Assembly: GCA_019232625.1 (NCBI GenBank)
Contig: JAFANP010000010.1
Coordinates: forward strand, 1-38,478
From: Alphaproteobacteria bacterium
GTDB lineage: Bacteria > Pseudomonadota > Alphaproteobacteria > Sphingomonadales > Sphingomonadaceae
Reading direction: 5' to 3'
DNA length: 38,478 nt
Part shown: positions 7,784 through 15,697 of the stretch, in pieces
Layout of the letters: the number at the start of each line of letters is the position of its first letter
How positions within the stretch are numbered: position 1 is the stretch's first letter
Position numbers and translations under genes: made by a program
The notes under the pieces: generated by a model
Seen by the model: only the letters and a program-made list of their open reading frames with translations
The model's database searches: none
Told to the model about the DNA's origin: nothing

Positions 7784-8137
7784 CTAGGACCTGCGGAGCC
7801 GCGGCACCTGTCTGGCGCAGGTCGCGAGCTCCGTTTCGGCCTGCGCGGAGGGGGCGGCGAGCTCGGCCGAAGCGGCGGCGCCGGCCTCTTCCTGGTCCTG
7901 CTTGAACCGGGCGGAGGTGAGGCCGGCCTTGCGGGCCACCTCGGAGGCGGCGAGGCCCCAATAGAGGGCGCGGTCGAAGCGCAGCCGCTCCTCCGCGGAA
8001 TTGGGCTCGACCTGCTTCGCCGCCGCTTCCGTAAGCGCCGCGCAGCGCAAGGCGTGAGGGTAGGAGGGAAGCGGCTTGCCCTTCGCCAAAGCGGGGCCGC
8101 CCAGCAGCGCGACGGCGGCCAGGAGCAGCCGCGTCAC
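7784..8137 (-). CDS. Small exported protein of unknown function
   Basis: A 117-residue protein with a clear signal peptide (GTG start, then TRLLLAAVALLGGPALA, probably cleaved before KGK). The mature part contains two Cys residues (HALRCAAL and ELATCARQ) and an Ala/Glu-rich helical stretch (SAEERLRFDRALYWGLAASEVARKAGL). No family is recognised. It begins 5 bp after the stop of the upstream gene (8143-8406), so the two are probably one minus-strand operon of envelope proteins. The start has no strong ribosome binding site (GAAAAGC), consistent with translational coupling. Confidence 0.65.
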   Translation of the reverse strand: MTRLLLAAVALLGGPALAKGKPLPSYPHALRCAALTEAAAKQVEPNSAEERLRFDRALYWGLAASEVARKAGLTSARFKQDQEEAGAAASAELAAPSAQAETELATCARQVPRLRRS

Positions 8138-8142
8138 GCTTT

Positions 8143-8406
8143 TCAGCCGCGGATGCCGGTGCGCACCACCGCAGGCTCGCGGCAGCCGCCGACCTGGCGC
8201 TCCACGGCGAGATAATGATTGGCCGGCGGCAGCTCGCCGAGCTTCTGGACGCGCGACGCCCGTGGCGAGGTTTCAGCGTAAGTGATGGGGATTCCGGGGC
8301 AGGCCGGGGCGGCGGCGGGCGGCGATCGCCGCTGCGGCGCGGCGGGCGGAGCGGCCAGCGCCGGCACGGATATCGCGGCGAGGGCGAGGGCGAGAACGGG
8401 ACGCAT
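8143..8406 (-). CDS. Small exported Pro-rich protein of unknown function
   Basis: An 87-residue product with signal peptide RPVLALALAAISVPALA and a cleavage site before APPAAP. The mature part is a Pro/Ala-rich linker followed by a short conserved-looking segment, ACPGIPITYAETSPRAS, then LPPANHYLAVERQVGGC. It has two Cys and could form one disulfide. The ATG at 8406 has AGGAGG upstream and is preferred over an in-frame ATG at 8475, which would bury the signal peptide. No family is recognised. Confidence 0.65.
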   Translation of the reverse strand: MRPVLALALAAISVPALAAPPAAPQRRSPPAAAPACPGIPITYAETSPRASRVQKLGELPPANHYLAVERQVGGCREPAVVRTGIRG

Positions 8407-8500
8407 GAGCAGGCTCCTCCTTCCTGTTCCTCCCGCGGTGCGGGGGAGGGGACCGAAAGCAGGGTCCTTTACCACGCCGGTTCCTCCCTTCCAATCGCCG

Positions 8501-8519
8501 CCTGACGCGCGGCGTCAGG
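8501..8519. terminator. Perfect 8-bp hairpin at the 3' end of the Trp-repeat gene
   Basis: CCTGACGC and GCGTCAGG are separated by GCG and include the TGA stop of the minus-strand gene at 8515. There is no T tract, so it may be a stability hairpin or weak terminator rather than a canonical intrinsic terminator. Confidence 0.35.
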
Positions 8520-9099
8520 GGCGGGGCGCGCTGCCGAGCCGGCGCAGCCCGGTCGCGATCAGCGCGGGGCCCGCGCAGGCGCCGCCGCCGCGCCGGTCGA
8601 GTGGAAGCGCGGCAAGGTCGGGGACGAGGCTTCCCGCCATTTCCACCCGGTCGCCCGGTCTCAGCGCGATGCGCAGGCCGAACGCCCAGATGACGACGGT
8701 CGTGCCGTTGCCGTCGCTCAGCACGCGCGCCTCCCGCGGCCAGACGATGATCACGTTGCCGCTGCCGCCCTTGACGCGCGCTGCCGCTGATCGCGGCCAG
8801 ACGATGATGGTGGTACCGCCGCCGTCTCGCTTCGCCTGCGCGGGGGGCGAGTGGGGCCAGATCACGACCGTGCTGCCGCCGCCGCGGCGACGGGGGACGG
8901 CCGGTCGAGGCCGGATCGCCGCTGTCTCTACGGAGAGCGCGAGGCAGCCGGCGGACCGCGTCAGCGCGCCCGCGACACGCGCGTCCGCCGGCGGCGTGGC
9001 GATCCCGGCGGCGAGTCGGGGAAAGGCCGGAGCCGGGCGCTCCGCCGCTCCGGCGGCGGTCGCCAGCATGGCGGCGGCGAGGATCGGAAAGCGGAGCAT
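8515..9099 (-). CDS. Exported protein with four-fold V/I-I-V/I-W-P repeat, unknown function
   Basis: A 194-residue protein with signal peptide LRFPILAAAMLATAAGAA. The start is ATG at 9099, preceded by GGGAGG; upstream in-frame starts have no signal peptide. Residues 73-140 contain four tandem units, each beginning with a Gly-rich turn and a beta-strand: GGGSTVVIWP, GGGTTIIVWP, GSGNVIIVWP, GNGTTVVIWA. Their Trp residues are at 81, 101, 120 and 138. The pattern suggests a small beta-solenoid or beta-sheet surface with an exposed Trp ladder. A Cys pair (52 and one near 173) flanks the repeats. No family is recognised. It is divergent from the M28 peptidase gene. Confidence 0.65.
   Translation of the reverse strand: MLRFPILAAAMLATAAGAAERPAPAFPRLAAGIATPPADARVAGALTRSAGCLALSVETAAIRPRPAVPRRRGGGSTVVIWPHSPPAQAKRDGGGTTIIVWPRSAAARVKGGSGNVIIVWPREARVLSDGNGTTVVIWAFGLRIALRPGDRVEMAGSLVPDLAALPLDRRGGGACAGPALIATGLRRLGSAPRP
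8680..8883 (-). repeat. Four tandem 54-60 bp coding repeats (Trp-Pro units)
   Basis: On the plus strand the units read as variants of ggccagatgatgacggt followed by a GGTGCCGCC-like block, about 60, 57 and 54 bp apart. The shrinking spacing (20, 19, 18 residues between Trp) suggests duplication followed by small deletions in the linkers, while the strand and Trp are conserved. Confidence 0.7.
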
Positions 9100-9178
9100 G
9101 AGCGCCTCCCTTGCGGAGCGGGCGTTGTACCACGCCGCCGCATCGCATCCAAATCGCGCCGGGGGGCGTTGGGCCGGG

Positions 9179-10687
9179 ATGATCCGGACCCTGCCGACCG
9201 CCCTCGCTCTGGCGCTGCTGGCCGGCTGCGCGACGGCGCCGCCGATCCGCGACGCCGACACCCGCGCCTGGTGGAGGACGACGGCGGACCTGTCGAGCGA
9301 CCGAATGGAGGGCCGCGACACCGGCTCCGCCGGCTACGAGCGCGCCGCCGCCTATGTCGCCGAGCGATTCCGCCGCGCCGGCCTCGTCCCGGCGGGCGAG
9401 GGCGGCACCTATTTCCAGCGGGTCCCGCTCAGCGAGGTGCGGGTCGAGAAGGCGGGGACCGCGTTCGAGATCGTCCGCGACGGGGGCGCCGCCGTGCCGC
9501 TGCGCTTCCTCCACGACATCAACGTCCGCCCGACCGAGCGCCTCCCCGCCGCCCTCGACGCGCCGCTCGCCTTCCGCGGCTATTGCTCGAAGTCGGAGAT
9601 GCGCGACGTGAGGGGCCGGATCGCCATCTGCTTCAACGCCCGCCGCACCGCCGGGGAGCGCAACGCCGCGGCGCTGGCGGCCGGGGCGGCGGGGCTGATC
9701 GCCGTCGACAATCCCTATTTCACCGTCGAGCCGCCGCGCTGGCCGGCCGCCTATGCCCGCACCGTCCGGATCGCCGGCGCCGAGCCGCTGCCCGACGCCG
9801 CGCTCGCCGTCTTCCGCCTCAATGCCGACGCCTTCGCCGCGCTCCTCCAGGGTTCCGGCCGCGATGCCGCCGCGATCCTCGCCGCGGGCGGCCGCGACGC
9901 GCCGCTCGCCGCCTTCGACGTCCCCGCCCGGCTGCGCGCCCGCCTCGATCTGCGCACCGCCCGCTACAGCGCGCCCAACGTCCTCGCCGTGCTTCCGGGC
10001 ACCGACCTCAAGGACCGCTATCTCGTCCTCGGCGCCCATCTCGACGGCTACGGCCGTGGCGAGCCGGTGGACGGCGACGGGCTCTACAACGGCACGCTCG
10101 ACGATGCCGCCTATGTCGCTCTCCTCGCGCGGCTCGCCGACAATCGAAAGGGCCGCCCGTTCCGCCGCTCGGTCCTGTTCGCCGCCTTCACCGGCGAGGA
10201 GAAGGGGCTGCTCGGCTCCAATCACTACGTGAGGCATCCCACCGTGCCGCTCGCCGCGAGCGACGCGATGATCAACCTCGACCAGCTGCGCCCGCTCTTC
10301 CCGCTCGACCTCCTCACCATGCTGGCGGTCGACCGATCCAGCCTCGGCGAGACGGCCCGGGCGGTCGCGGGGCCGATGGGGATACGAATCCAGGCCGATC
10401 CGGAGCCGGAGCGCGGCCTCCTCCAGCGCGCCGACCACTGGCCGTTCCTGCAGGCCGGCATTCCCGCCACCGGCTTCATCTTCGGCTACGTGCCCGGCAC
10501 CGAGGCGGAGCGCCGCTACCGGCTCTGGTACCGCACCCGCTACCACCATCCCGCCGACGACCTTTCCCAGCCGATGGACTTCGCGGCGGCCGCGAAGTTC
10601 AACAGCTTCTTCTATCGGCTCGTCGAGGCGGTCGCGGACGCGCCGGACGCCCCGCGCCTCCTGCCTTCGGCCGCGCCCGGGCGCTGA
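9179..10687 (+). CDS. M28 family zinc aminopeptidase, lipoprotein
   Basis: A 502-residue lipoprotein (lipobox LLAGC in ALALALLAGC) of the M28 aminopeptidase family, acting in the periplasm or at the outer membrane. After the N-terminal segment comes a PA-type insert (about residues 110-240). The di-zinc catalytic domain follows. Its readable ligands are His287 in LGAHLDG, Asp308 in GTLDD, the catalytic Glu340 and adjacent ligand Glu341 in TGEEKGLLGSN, Asp368 in INLDQ, and a final His at 456/457 in RYHHPADD. All key residues are present, so it should be active. The ATG at 9179 gives the signal peptide directly. The open frame extends upstream to 8282 but that part is antisense to other genes. 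A likely intrinsic terminator follows at 10696. Confidence 0.92.
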   Translation: MIRTLPTALALALLAGCATAPPIRDADTRAWWRTTADLSSDRMEGRDTGSAGYERAAAYVAERFRRAGLVPAGEGGTYFQRVPLSEVRVEKAGTAFEIVRDGGAAVPLRFLHDINVRPTERLPAALDAPLAFRGYCSKSEMRDVRGRIAICFNARRTAGERNAAALAAGAAGLIAVDNPYFTVEPPRWPAAYARTVRIAGAEPLPDAALAVFRLNADAFAALLQGSGRDAAAILAAGGRDAPLAAFDVPARLRARLDLRTARYSAPNVLAVLPGTDLKDRYLVLGAHLDGYGRGEPVDGDGLYNGTLDDAAYVALLARLADNRKGRPFRRSVLFAAFTGEEKGLLGSNHYVRHPTVPLAASDAMINLDQLRPLFPLDLLTMLAVDRSSLGETARAVAGPMGIRIQADPEPERGLLQRADHWPFLQAGIPATGFIFGYVPGTEAERRYRLWYRTRYHHPADDLSQPMDFAAAAKFNSFFYRLVEAVADAPDAPRLLPSAAPGR

Positions 10688-10695
10688 CGGGACGG

Positions 10696-10723
10696 GCCGC
10701 CGCGCGAGGCGGCTCGCTTTTCT
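10696..10723 (+). terminator. Intrinsic terminator after the M28 gene
   Basis: The stem GCCGCC/GGCGGC with loop gcgcga is followed by tcgcttttct, giving a short T run. It lies 9 bp after the stop codon. Confidence 0.5.
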
Positions 10724-10794
10724 CGCCGGGCTCGGCATGATGGCCGCCCGCGACTCGGCCCGGCGAAGGCCGGTCGCGTAGCCAGGGGGGGCGC

Positions 10795-12789
10795 ATGAGC
10801 TATCTCGAACGACCGCGACTCGTCTTCAGCGGCCGCTTTCAGGCCGACGTGTCGACGGTGAACAACGACGTGCGGCATTATGCCAACGGCGCCTTCGAGG
10901 AGCGTTTCCAGTCCCGCCAGAACGGCGATCTCAACGGATGGTGGAACCCGGAAGGGTCGGGCGCCTTCCGCCTCGTCGGCGCAAGGGTGACGGGCGCGGA
11001 CTCGGGCGAAGCGGCCGGCGCCGACCCGGCCGTCGGCCTCCATGTCGCCGGCAACGTGGATTGCGCGCCGGCCAAGCTCGTCGATCTCGATCCCCAGTTC
11101 CAGATGGGCTCGATGATCTGGGGCCTCCAGATGGTGCTGACCGACGGGACCACCGAATATCTGCGCGGCGATTATGCGCCCGCGCCGTTCCGCGACCTGT
11201 TCTTCGGCCGGATCGCCACCGCCGCCGGCAGCGGCGGCGCCTCGGCCAAGTTCACCAGCGTCCTCGAGAACCTGGTCTGGGGGGAAGCGGCCAAGGGCTC
11301 CCCGACGCTCGCCGCGCTCAAGGCCCTCGCCGACAAGGCGGGCGGCCGGCTGTCCGTCAGCCTCACCACCATCGGCTATTATTCCAACGCGAAGAGCGCC
11401 GACTTCACGCTCGGCCTGCTCGTCGGCGCGATCGGCCCGTGGCGGGAGGGCGAGCCGCTCTTCTTCCCGGCGGCGCGGCGCTTCGCCCCGGCGGACGGCC
11501 AGGGCGGCGCCACGGCGACGCTCAACCTCAATTTCTGCGACGGCTGGACGGACGGCCGCAGAGTCACGATCGACCTCGCCAATTGCCTGCCCCTCCAGGA
11601 TCGCGCCGGAACGGTGACCGACGTCGGGCCGCTCACCCTCGCCATGCTGCGGGCGCCGGACAAGACGACCTCGTCCGGCGGAACGACGACGATCGAGGCC
11701 GGCACACCCCAGAATGCGGCGGTGACGCCCGCCGATTACGCGGTCATCGGCGAAATCGACTATCGCGCCGCCGGCTGGCTGACGGCGACCGCGGGCCTCG
11801 CCAGCTTCGATACCGATCTCGGCGCGGATCTCGAAGACCGCCCGCTCGCGCTGATCGCCGACGGGCCCGACGGCGGCAAGGTGGTCGCGCTGCGCGAGAC
11901 GATCGCGGGCTATTTCGCTCGCGCCGACGCGTTCGAGCAGCGCGCCGATCCGGGCGCGAGGCCCGCTCGGCTCGCGGTGGACATCCAGGCGCGATGCTTC
12001 GGCCGTCCGCTCGGGGGCGCGCCGCTGGTGGTCGCGCTCGAGCCGCGCCAGTCCGGAGGGGGCACCGGCGGGAGCGAGCCGCGGCCGCCCAAGGCGCCGG
12101 TCCCCGACATCAACTTCCCCGCCGCCGCGATCGGCCTGGACGGCCACGGCCGTTACAAGACGAACAAGAGGGGCTTGGCCGAGGTCCGCATCTCCGCCGC
12201 CGACCCCGGCGATCCGCGCGACTATATCGACGGCCAGATCTACATGCTGGATTACGGCCTCGCGGTCGCCGGCGCCTCGCCGATGCACGCTTTGGACAAG
12301 ATAGTCCTCCACGTGCGGGAGGCCTTTTCCGGGCCCGCCTCGCCGCAATGGAGCGACGTCGCGCCGATCTTCACCCAGTTCGCCAACCTCTATCCGGTGA
12401 TGAGCCGGCGGATGTTCGACTTTTCCGACATGGCGACCGCGGCGGAGAAGGCGAAGATCCTCCGCTTCGCCCTGACCCGGCCGATCGGCGACCCGAACCA
12501 CATGCCCGTCACCCGCGACCTCTCCGCCGGCAAGCGGCGGATGCTGCTCGCCTGGCTCGACAAGTTCGCGCCGCAACTGCCGGCCGAGACCGAGGCCGAG
12601 GCGGCGGCCGAGGCTGCCGAGGAGGCCGTCGCCGCCTATCCGCCCGCCCCCGTCGGCGAGGCGAGGCCGGAGGGACGGCGAGTGGCGCTGCAGCGCCTCA
12701 AGGGCATGTCGAGCGAACGGGCGGAGGAGGAGCAGGCGGCGCGGGAAGACGCGCGCGCCGCCGCGCCGCCGGCCGAAGGGGAGATCTGA
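10795..12789 (+). CDS. VioB N-terminal-domain-like protein (split iminophenylpyruvate dimer synthase homologue)
   Basis: A 664-residue cytoplasmic protein without signal peptide. It resembles the N-terminal half of VioB/RebD/StaD, the enzymes that couple two oxidised tryptophan imines in violacein and indolocarbazole synthesis. The start SYLERPRLVFSGRFQADV parallels the SILDFPRIHFRGWARV start of VioB. VGAIGPWREGE and VTIDLANCLP have counterparts in VioB. The end of the domain, LYPVMSRRMFDFSDMA...MPVTRDLSAGKRRMLLAWLDK, matches VioB YPFMSDKVFSLAD...MPSTRELSAPKARLFLKYL. Comparisons are from memory, not alignment. The last 80 residues are an Ala/Glu-rich tail not seen in VioB. A GGGGGG purine run precedes the ATG. 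The next gene begins 2 bp after its stop and supplies the C-terminal half. Confidence 0.75.
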   Translation: MSYLERPRLVFSGRFQADVSTVNNDVRHYANGAFEERFQSRQNGDLNGWWNPEGSGAFRLVGARVTGADSGEAAGADPAVGLHVAGNVDCAPAKLVDLDPQFQMGSMIWGLQMVLTDGTTEYLRGDYAPAPFRDLFFGRIATAAGSGGASAKFTSVLENLVWGEAAKGSPTLAALKALADKAGGRLSVSLTTIGYYSNAKSADFTLGLLVGAIGPWREGEPLFFPAARRFAPADGQGGATATLNLNFCDGWTDGRRVTIDLANCLPLQDRAGTVTDVGPLTLAMLRAPDKTTSSGGTTTIEAGTPQNAAVTPADYAVIGEIDYRAAGWLTATAGLASFDTDLGADLEDRPLALIADGPDGGKVVALRETIAGYFARADAFEQRADPGARPARLAVDIQARCFGRPLGGAPLVVALEPRQSGGGTGGSEPRPPKAPVPDINFPAAAIGLDGHGRYKTNKRGLAEVRISAADPGDPRDYIDGQIYMLDYGLAVAGASPMHALDKIVLHVREAFSGPASPQWSDVAPIFTQFANLYPVMSRRMFDFSDMATAAEKAKILRFALTRPIGDPNHMPVTRDLSAGKRRMLLAWLDKFAPQLPAETEAEAAAEAAEEAVAAYPPAPVGEARPEGRRVALQRLKGMSSERAEEEQAAREDARAAAPPAEGEI

Positions 12790-12791
12790 AG

Positions 12792-13814
12792 ATGCTCCAG
12801 ATAGCGTCGTCCTACATCGAGCGGGTCGCCTCGGCCGAGGCGCCGGAGGACCTCTACGATCTCGTCAACGACGCGATCCGGCTCGAGCACGCCACCATCC
12901 CCGCCTATCTGTCGGCCTGGTTCAGCCTCAAGCCGGGCACCAATGCGGAGGTCGGCGCGATATTGCGCAGCATCGTCATCGAAGAGATGCTGCACATGGC
13001 GATCGCCTCCAACCTGCTCATCGCGATCGGCGGAGCCCCGAAGATCGACGAGCCCGGGTTCATCCCGACCTATCCGGGCCCGCTTCCGATGGACGTCGGC
13101 CACGGCGTCATCGTCGGCCTGGAGCGCTGCTCGACCCGGCTCATCGTCGAGACCTTCATGCAGATCGAGGAACCGGAGCAGGTCCTCCAATTCCCCAGCG
13201 TGCTGGAATCGGTCTCGCCGGTCGCAACGATCGGGCAGTTCTACAAGGAGCTGCTCGTCAAGCTGAAGGACCTGGGGCCCGGTGCCTTCAAGGGCGATTT
13301 CTCGCGCGAGCTCACGGGCACCCAATGGTTCTCGGACCAGTTGTTCGAGATCAACGACTTCGACAGCGCCAGCCGCGCGGTCGAGATCATCGTCGTGCAG
13401 GGGGAGGGGACGACGCAGTCGCCCGACGACGCGTCGGGCGAGCTCGCCCATTATTACCGCTTCCGCCAGGTGGTGGAGGGCCGCCTGCTGGTCCAGGGTC
13501 CGAGCGGCGGCTGGGCCTATGCCGGCGCTCCGGTCTCGCTCGACAATAACGGCGTCTATCCGATGAAGGCCAATGCGAAGAGCGCCGACTATCCGCCGGG
13601 AAGCCGCGCCCGCGCCGTGGTCGATACGTTCAACGCCGCCTATTCCGATCTCCTTCGCTCCCTCCACTGCACCTTCAACGGCGAGAAGGCGCAGATCGAC
13701 GTCGCCATGGGGCTGATGTACGATCTGCGCTTCGCCGCGCAGGACGTGCTTGCGACGCCTAACCCGTCCGGCAGCGGGGTCTGCGGCCTTCCCTTCGAAT
13801 ACGTGCCGGCCTGA
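12792..13814 (+). CDS. Ferritin-like domain protein (VioB C-terminal half homologue)
   Basis: A 340-residue protein matching the ferritin-like domain that forms the C-terminal part of VioB/RebD (Pfam Ferritin-like, PF12902). Helix motifs carrying potential metal ligands are Glu32-His33 in AIRLEHATIPAYL, Glu65 and His68 in IVIEEMLHMAIASNLLIAIGG, and Glu217 and His220 in GELAHYYRFRQV. The first pair of helices parallels VioB VDLELSVMLQYL and IAHEEMIHYLVVNNLLMALG; VVQGEGTTQSP parallels VTDQGEGGALDSP. The ATG lies 2 bp after the stop of the N-terminal-half gene, so they are co-translated and probably form one complex. No VioA/RebO-type amino acid oxidase or other violacein gene is nearby, so the substrate is unknown. 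Confidence 0.85.
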   Translation: MLQIASSYIERVASAEAPEDLYDLVNDAIRLEHATIPAYLSAWFSLKPGTNAEVGAILRSIVIEEMLHMAIASNLLIAIGGAPKIDEPGFIPTYPGPLPMDVGHGVIVGLERCSTRLIVETFMQIEEPEQVLQFPSVLESVSPVATIGQFYKELLVKLKDLGPGAFKGDFSRELTGTQWFSDQLFEINDFDSASRAVEIIVVQGEGTTQSPDDASGELAHYYRFRQVVEGRLLVQGPSGGWAYAGAPVSLDNNGVYPMKANAKSADYPPGSRARAVVDTFNAAYSDLLRSLHCTFNGEKAQIDVAMGLMYDLRFAAQDVLATPNPSGSGVCGLPFEYVPA

Positions 13815-13915
13815 GCGCCGGCCGCAACTTCGCGATGGAGTGGGGCGGCCTCGCCGACTAAGGCTTGCCGCGCCGGCAGCGCCCGTCCGAAGGCGCGCCC
13901 CTGAAGGAGAGACTT

Positions 13916-15580
13916 ATGCGCGCCGCCGTCCTTGCCCTGCTCGCCGCGACCGCCGCCTGTGCCGCCCCGCCTTCCCGGCCGGCGGCGAGCGCCGAGGCGC
14001 CGTCGGGCTACAGCCTCGCCGCCCAGCGCGCCAAGATCGCGCGCATCGAGATGCGCCCCGACACCAGCTTCCTCACCGCCGAGGAGCGGGACGTCGTCAA
14101 CTATCTCATCGAGGCCGCCGACCTCCTCAACCCCGTCTTCCTGCGCCAGGTCAGCGCCGACAATCCGCGGGTGAGGGAGGAGATCGCCCGCTCCGCCCGG
14201 CCCGACCGGGCGCTCCTCCTCGACTGGTTCGACTTCAATGCCGGCCCGTGGGACACGCTCGCCGACAACCGGCCCTTCTGGGGCGAGCGCCCGCTCCCGC
14301 CCGGCGGCGGCGTCTACCCGGCCGATCTCACCAAGGAGGCGCTCGACTCCTATCTCGCCGCGCACCCGGACCGGAAGGAGGCGCTCACCAGCCCCTATAC
14401 GGTGGTGAAGCGCGACGGCGACCGCCTCGTCGCGGTGCCCTACAGCGTCGAGTACCGGCAGTGGCTGGAGCCGGCGGCGAAGCTGCTCGAGAAGGCCGCC
14501 GCCCGCACGAGCAATGCCAGCCTGAGGCGCTTCCTGACGCTGCGCGCGCAGGCCTTCCGCACCGACGATTATTATCCCTCTGAAATGGCCTGGATGGACG
14601 TCTCCGGCACGCCGATCGAGGTCGTGATCGGCCCCTACGAAGTCTATGTCGACAATCTCTACGCCCAGAAGACGGCGTTCGAATCCTACGTCACCGTCGC
14701 CGACCCGAAGCAGTCGGCGGCGCTCGCCCGCTACAAGGCCCTGCTCCCCGACATGGAGCGCAACCTGCCGGTCGACGCGAAGTACAAGGACGCCAACCGC
14801 CCCTTCTCCTCGCCGATCCTCGTCACCGAGGAGGTGCATGGCGGCGGCGAGGCCGGGCCGGGCATCCAGACCATCGCCTTCAACCTTCCCAACGACGAGC
14901 GGGTCCGTGCCGCCAAGGGCGCGAAGAAGGTCATCCTCGCCAACGTGCTCGGCGCCAAGTACGAGCGGATCGTGGCGCCGCTCGCCGGCCTCGTCTTCGT
15001 GCCCGACCAGGCCCGCTCGGTCACCAAGGCGTACATGACGCAGGAAACCCTGTTCCACGAGCTGTCGCACAGCCTCGGGCCGGGCATCCTGACGCTGGGC
15101 GGCCGCCAGACCACGGTCAATGCCGAGCTCAAGGACCAGTATAGCGCGATCGAGGAATCCAAGGCCGACGTGATGGGGGCCTGGAACATCCTCTACCTCA
15201 TGCACCGCGGCGAGCTGCCGCTGGCCGAGCGCGAGCAGCTCCTCGCCAGCTACGTGGCCGACGTCTTCCGCCACCTGCGCTTCGGCACCGCCGACGCGCA
15301 CGGCCGCGGCGCGGCGATGCAATACGGCTTCCTGAGGGAGCGGGGCGGCCTCGCCTGGGACTCCTCGGCGAAGCGCTTCCGGCTGGATTACGACAAGCTG
15401 GAGGCGGCCATACCGGCGCTCGTCGCCGAGCTGGTCAGGATCGAGGGCGACGGCGACTATGCCGGCGCCAAGGCCTTCCTCGACCGCTACGGCCGGCTCG
15501 ACCCGGACGCCCAGGCGGTGATCGCGACGATGGGGCACATCCCCGTCGACATCCAGCCCGTCTACCCGGCGCGGGTATAG
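13916..15580 (+). CDS. M49-like (dipeptidyl-peptidase III type) metallopeptidase, lipoprotein
   Basis: A 554-residue lipoprotein; the ATG at 13916 has AGGAGA upstream and gives a signal peptide ending LLAATAAC. The catalytic domain resembles bacterial members of the peptidase M49 group. It has a zinc motif HELSHSLGPG starting at His381 and the second motif EESKAD at 413-418, the counterpart of EECRAD in dipeptidyl-peptidase III. Classical M49 enzymes have the longer HEXXGH; here the spacing is a normal HEXXH, which I believe also occurs in bacterial relatives. The N-terminal helical domain (NYLIEAADLLNPVFLRQV, DWFDFNAGPWDTL) fits that family. It follows the VioB-like pair by 101 bp with its own ribosome binding site and could be co-transcribed, but no functional link is evident. 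Confidence 0.8.
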   Translation: MRAAVLALLAATAACAAPPSRPAASAEAPSGYSLAAQRAKIARIEMRPDTSFLTAEERDVVNYLIEAADLLNPVFLRQVSADNPRVREEIARSARPDRALLLDWFDFNAGPWDTLADNRPFWGERPLPPGGGVYPADLTKEALDSYLAAHPDRKEALTSPYTVVKRDGDRLVAVPYSVEYRQWLEPAAKLLEKAAARTSNASLRRFLTLRAQAFRTDDYYPSEMAWMDVSGTPIEVVIGPYEVYVDNLYAQKTAFESYVTVADPKQSAALARYKALLPDMERNLPVDAKYKDANRPFSSPILVTEEVHGGGEAGPGIQTIAFNLPNDERVRAAKGAKKVILANVLGAKYERIVAPLAGLVFVPDQARSVTKAYMTQETLFHELSHSLGPGILTLGGRQTTVNAELKDQYSAIEESKADVMGAWNILYLMHRGELPLAEREQLLASYVADVFRHLRFGTADAHGRGAAMQYGFLRERGGLAWDSSAKRFRLDYDKLEAAIPALVAELVRIEGDGDYAGAKAFLDRYGRLDPDAQAVIATMGHIPVDIQPVYPARV

Positions 15581-15587
15581 GCATCTC

Positions 15588-15609
15588 CCCTCCCCGCGTG
15601 AGGGGAGGG
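15588..15609. terminator. Hairpin downstream of the M49-like gene
   Basis: CCCTCCCC and GGGGAGGG are separated by gcgtga, 8 bp after the stop codon. There is no T tract. It is part of a GC-rich repeat-like segment that continues to about 15675. Confidence 0.4.
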
Positions 15610-15697
15610 CCGGGGGTGGGCGCCGCCGGGAGAGTCGTTGTCCGTGGAGGGCCACCCTATTCCACCCCGCGTGCAGGGAAGGGGACGAGGAGCGAAG

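Noticed and set aside
8282-9178. A 299-residue N-terminal extension of the M28 peptidase
   Set aside because: It is antisense to two minus-strand genes with signal peptides, while the ATG at 9179 gives a proper lipoprotein signal.
10795-15580. A violacein or indolocarbazole pigment cluster
   Set aside because: Only the VioB-like halves are present; no amino-acid oxidase, VioE, monooxygenases or transporter lies in the window.
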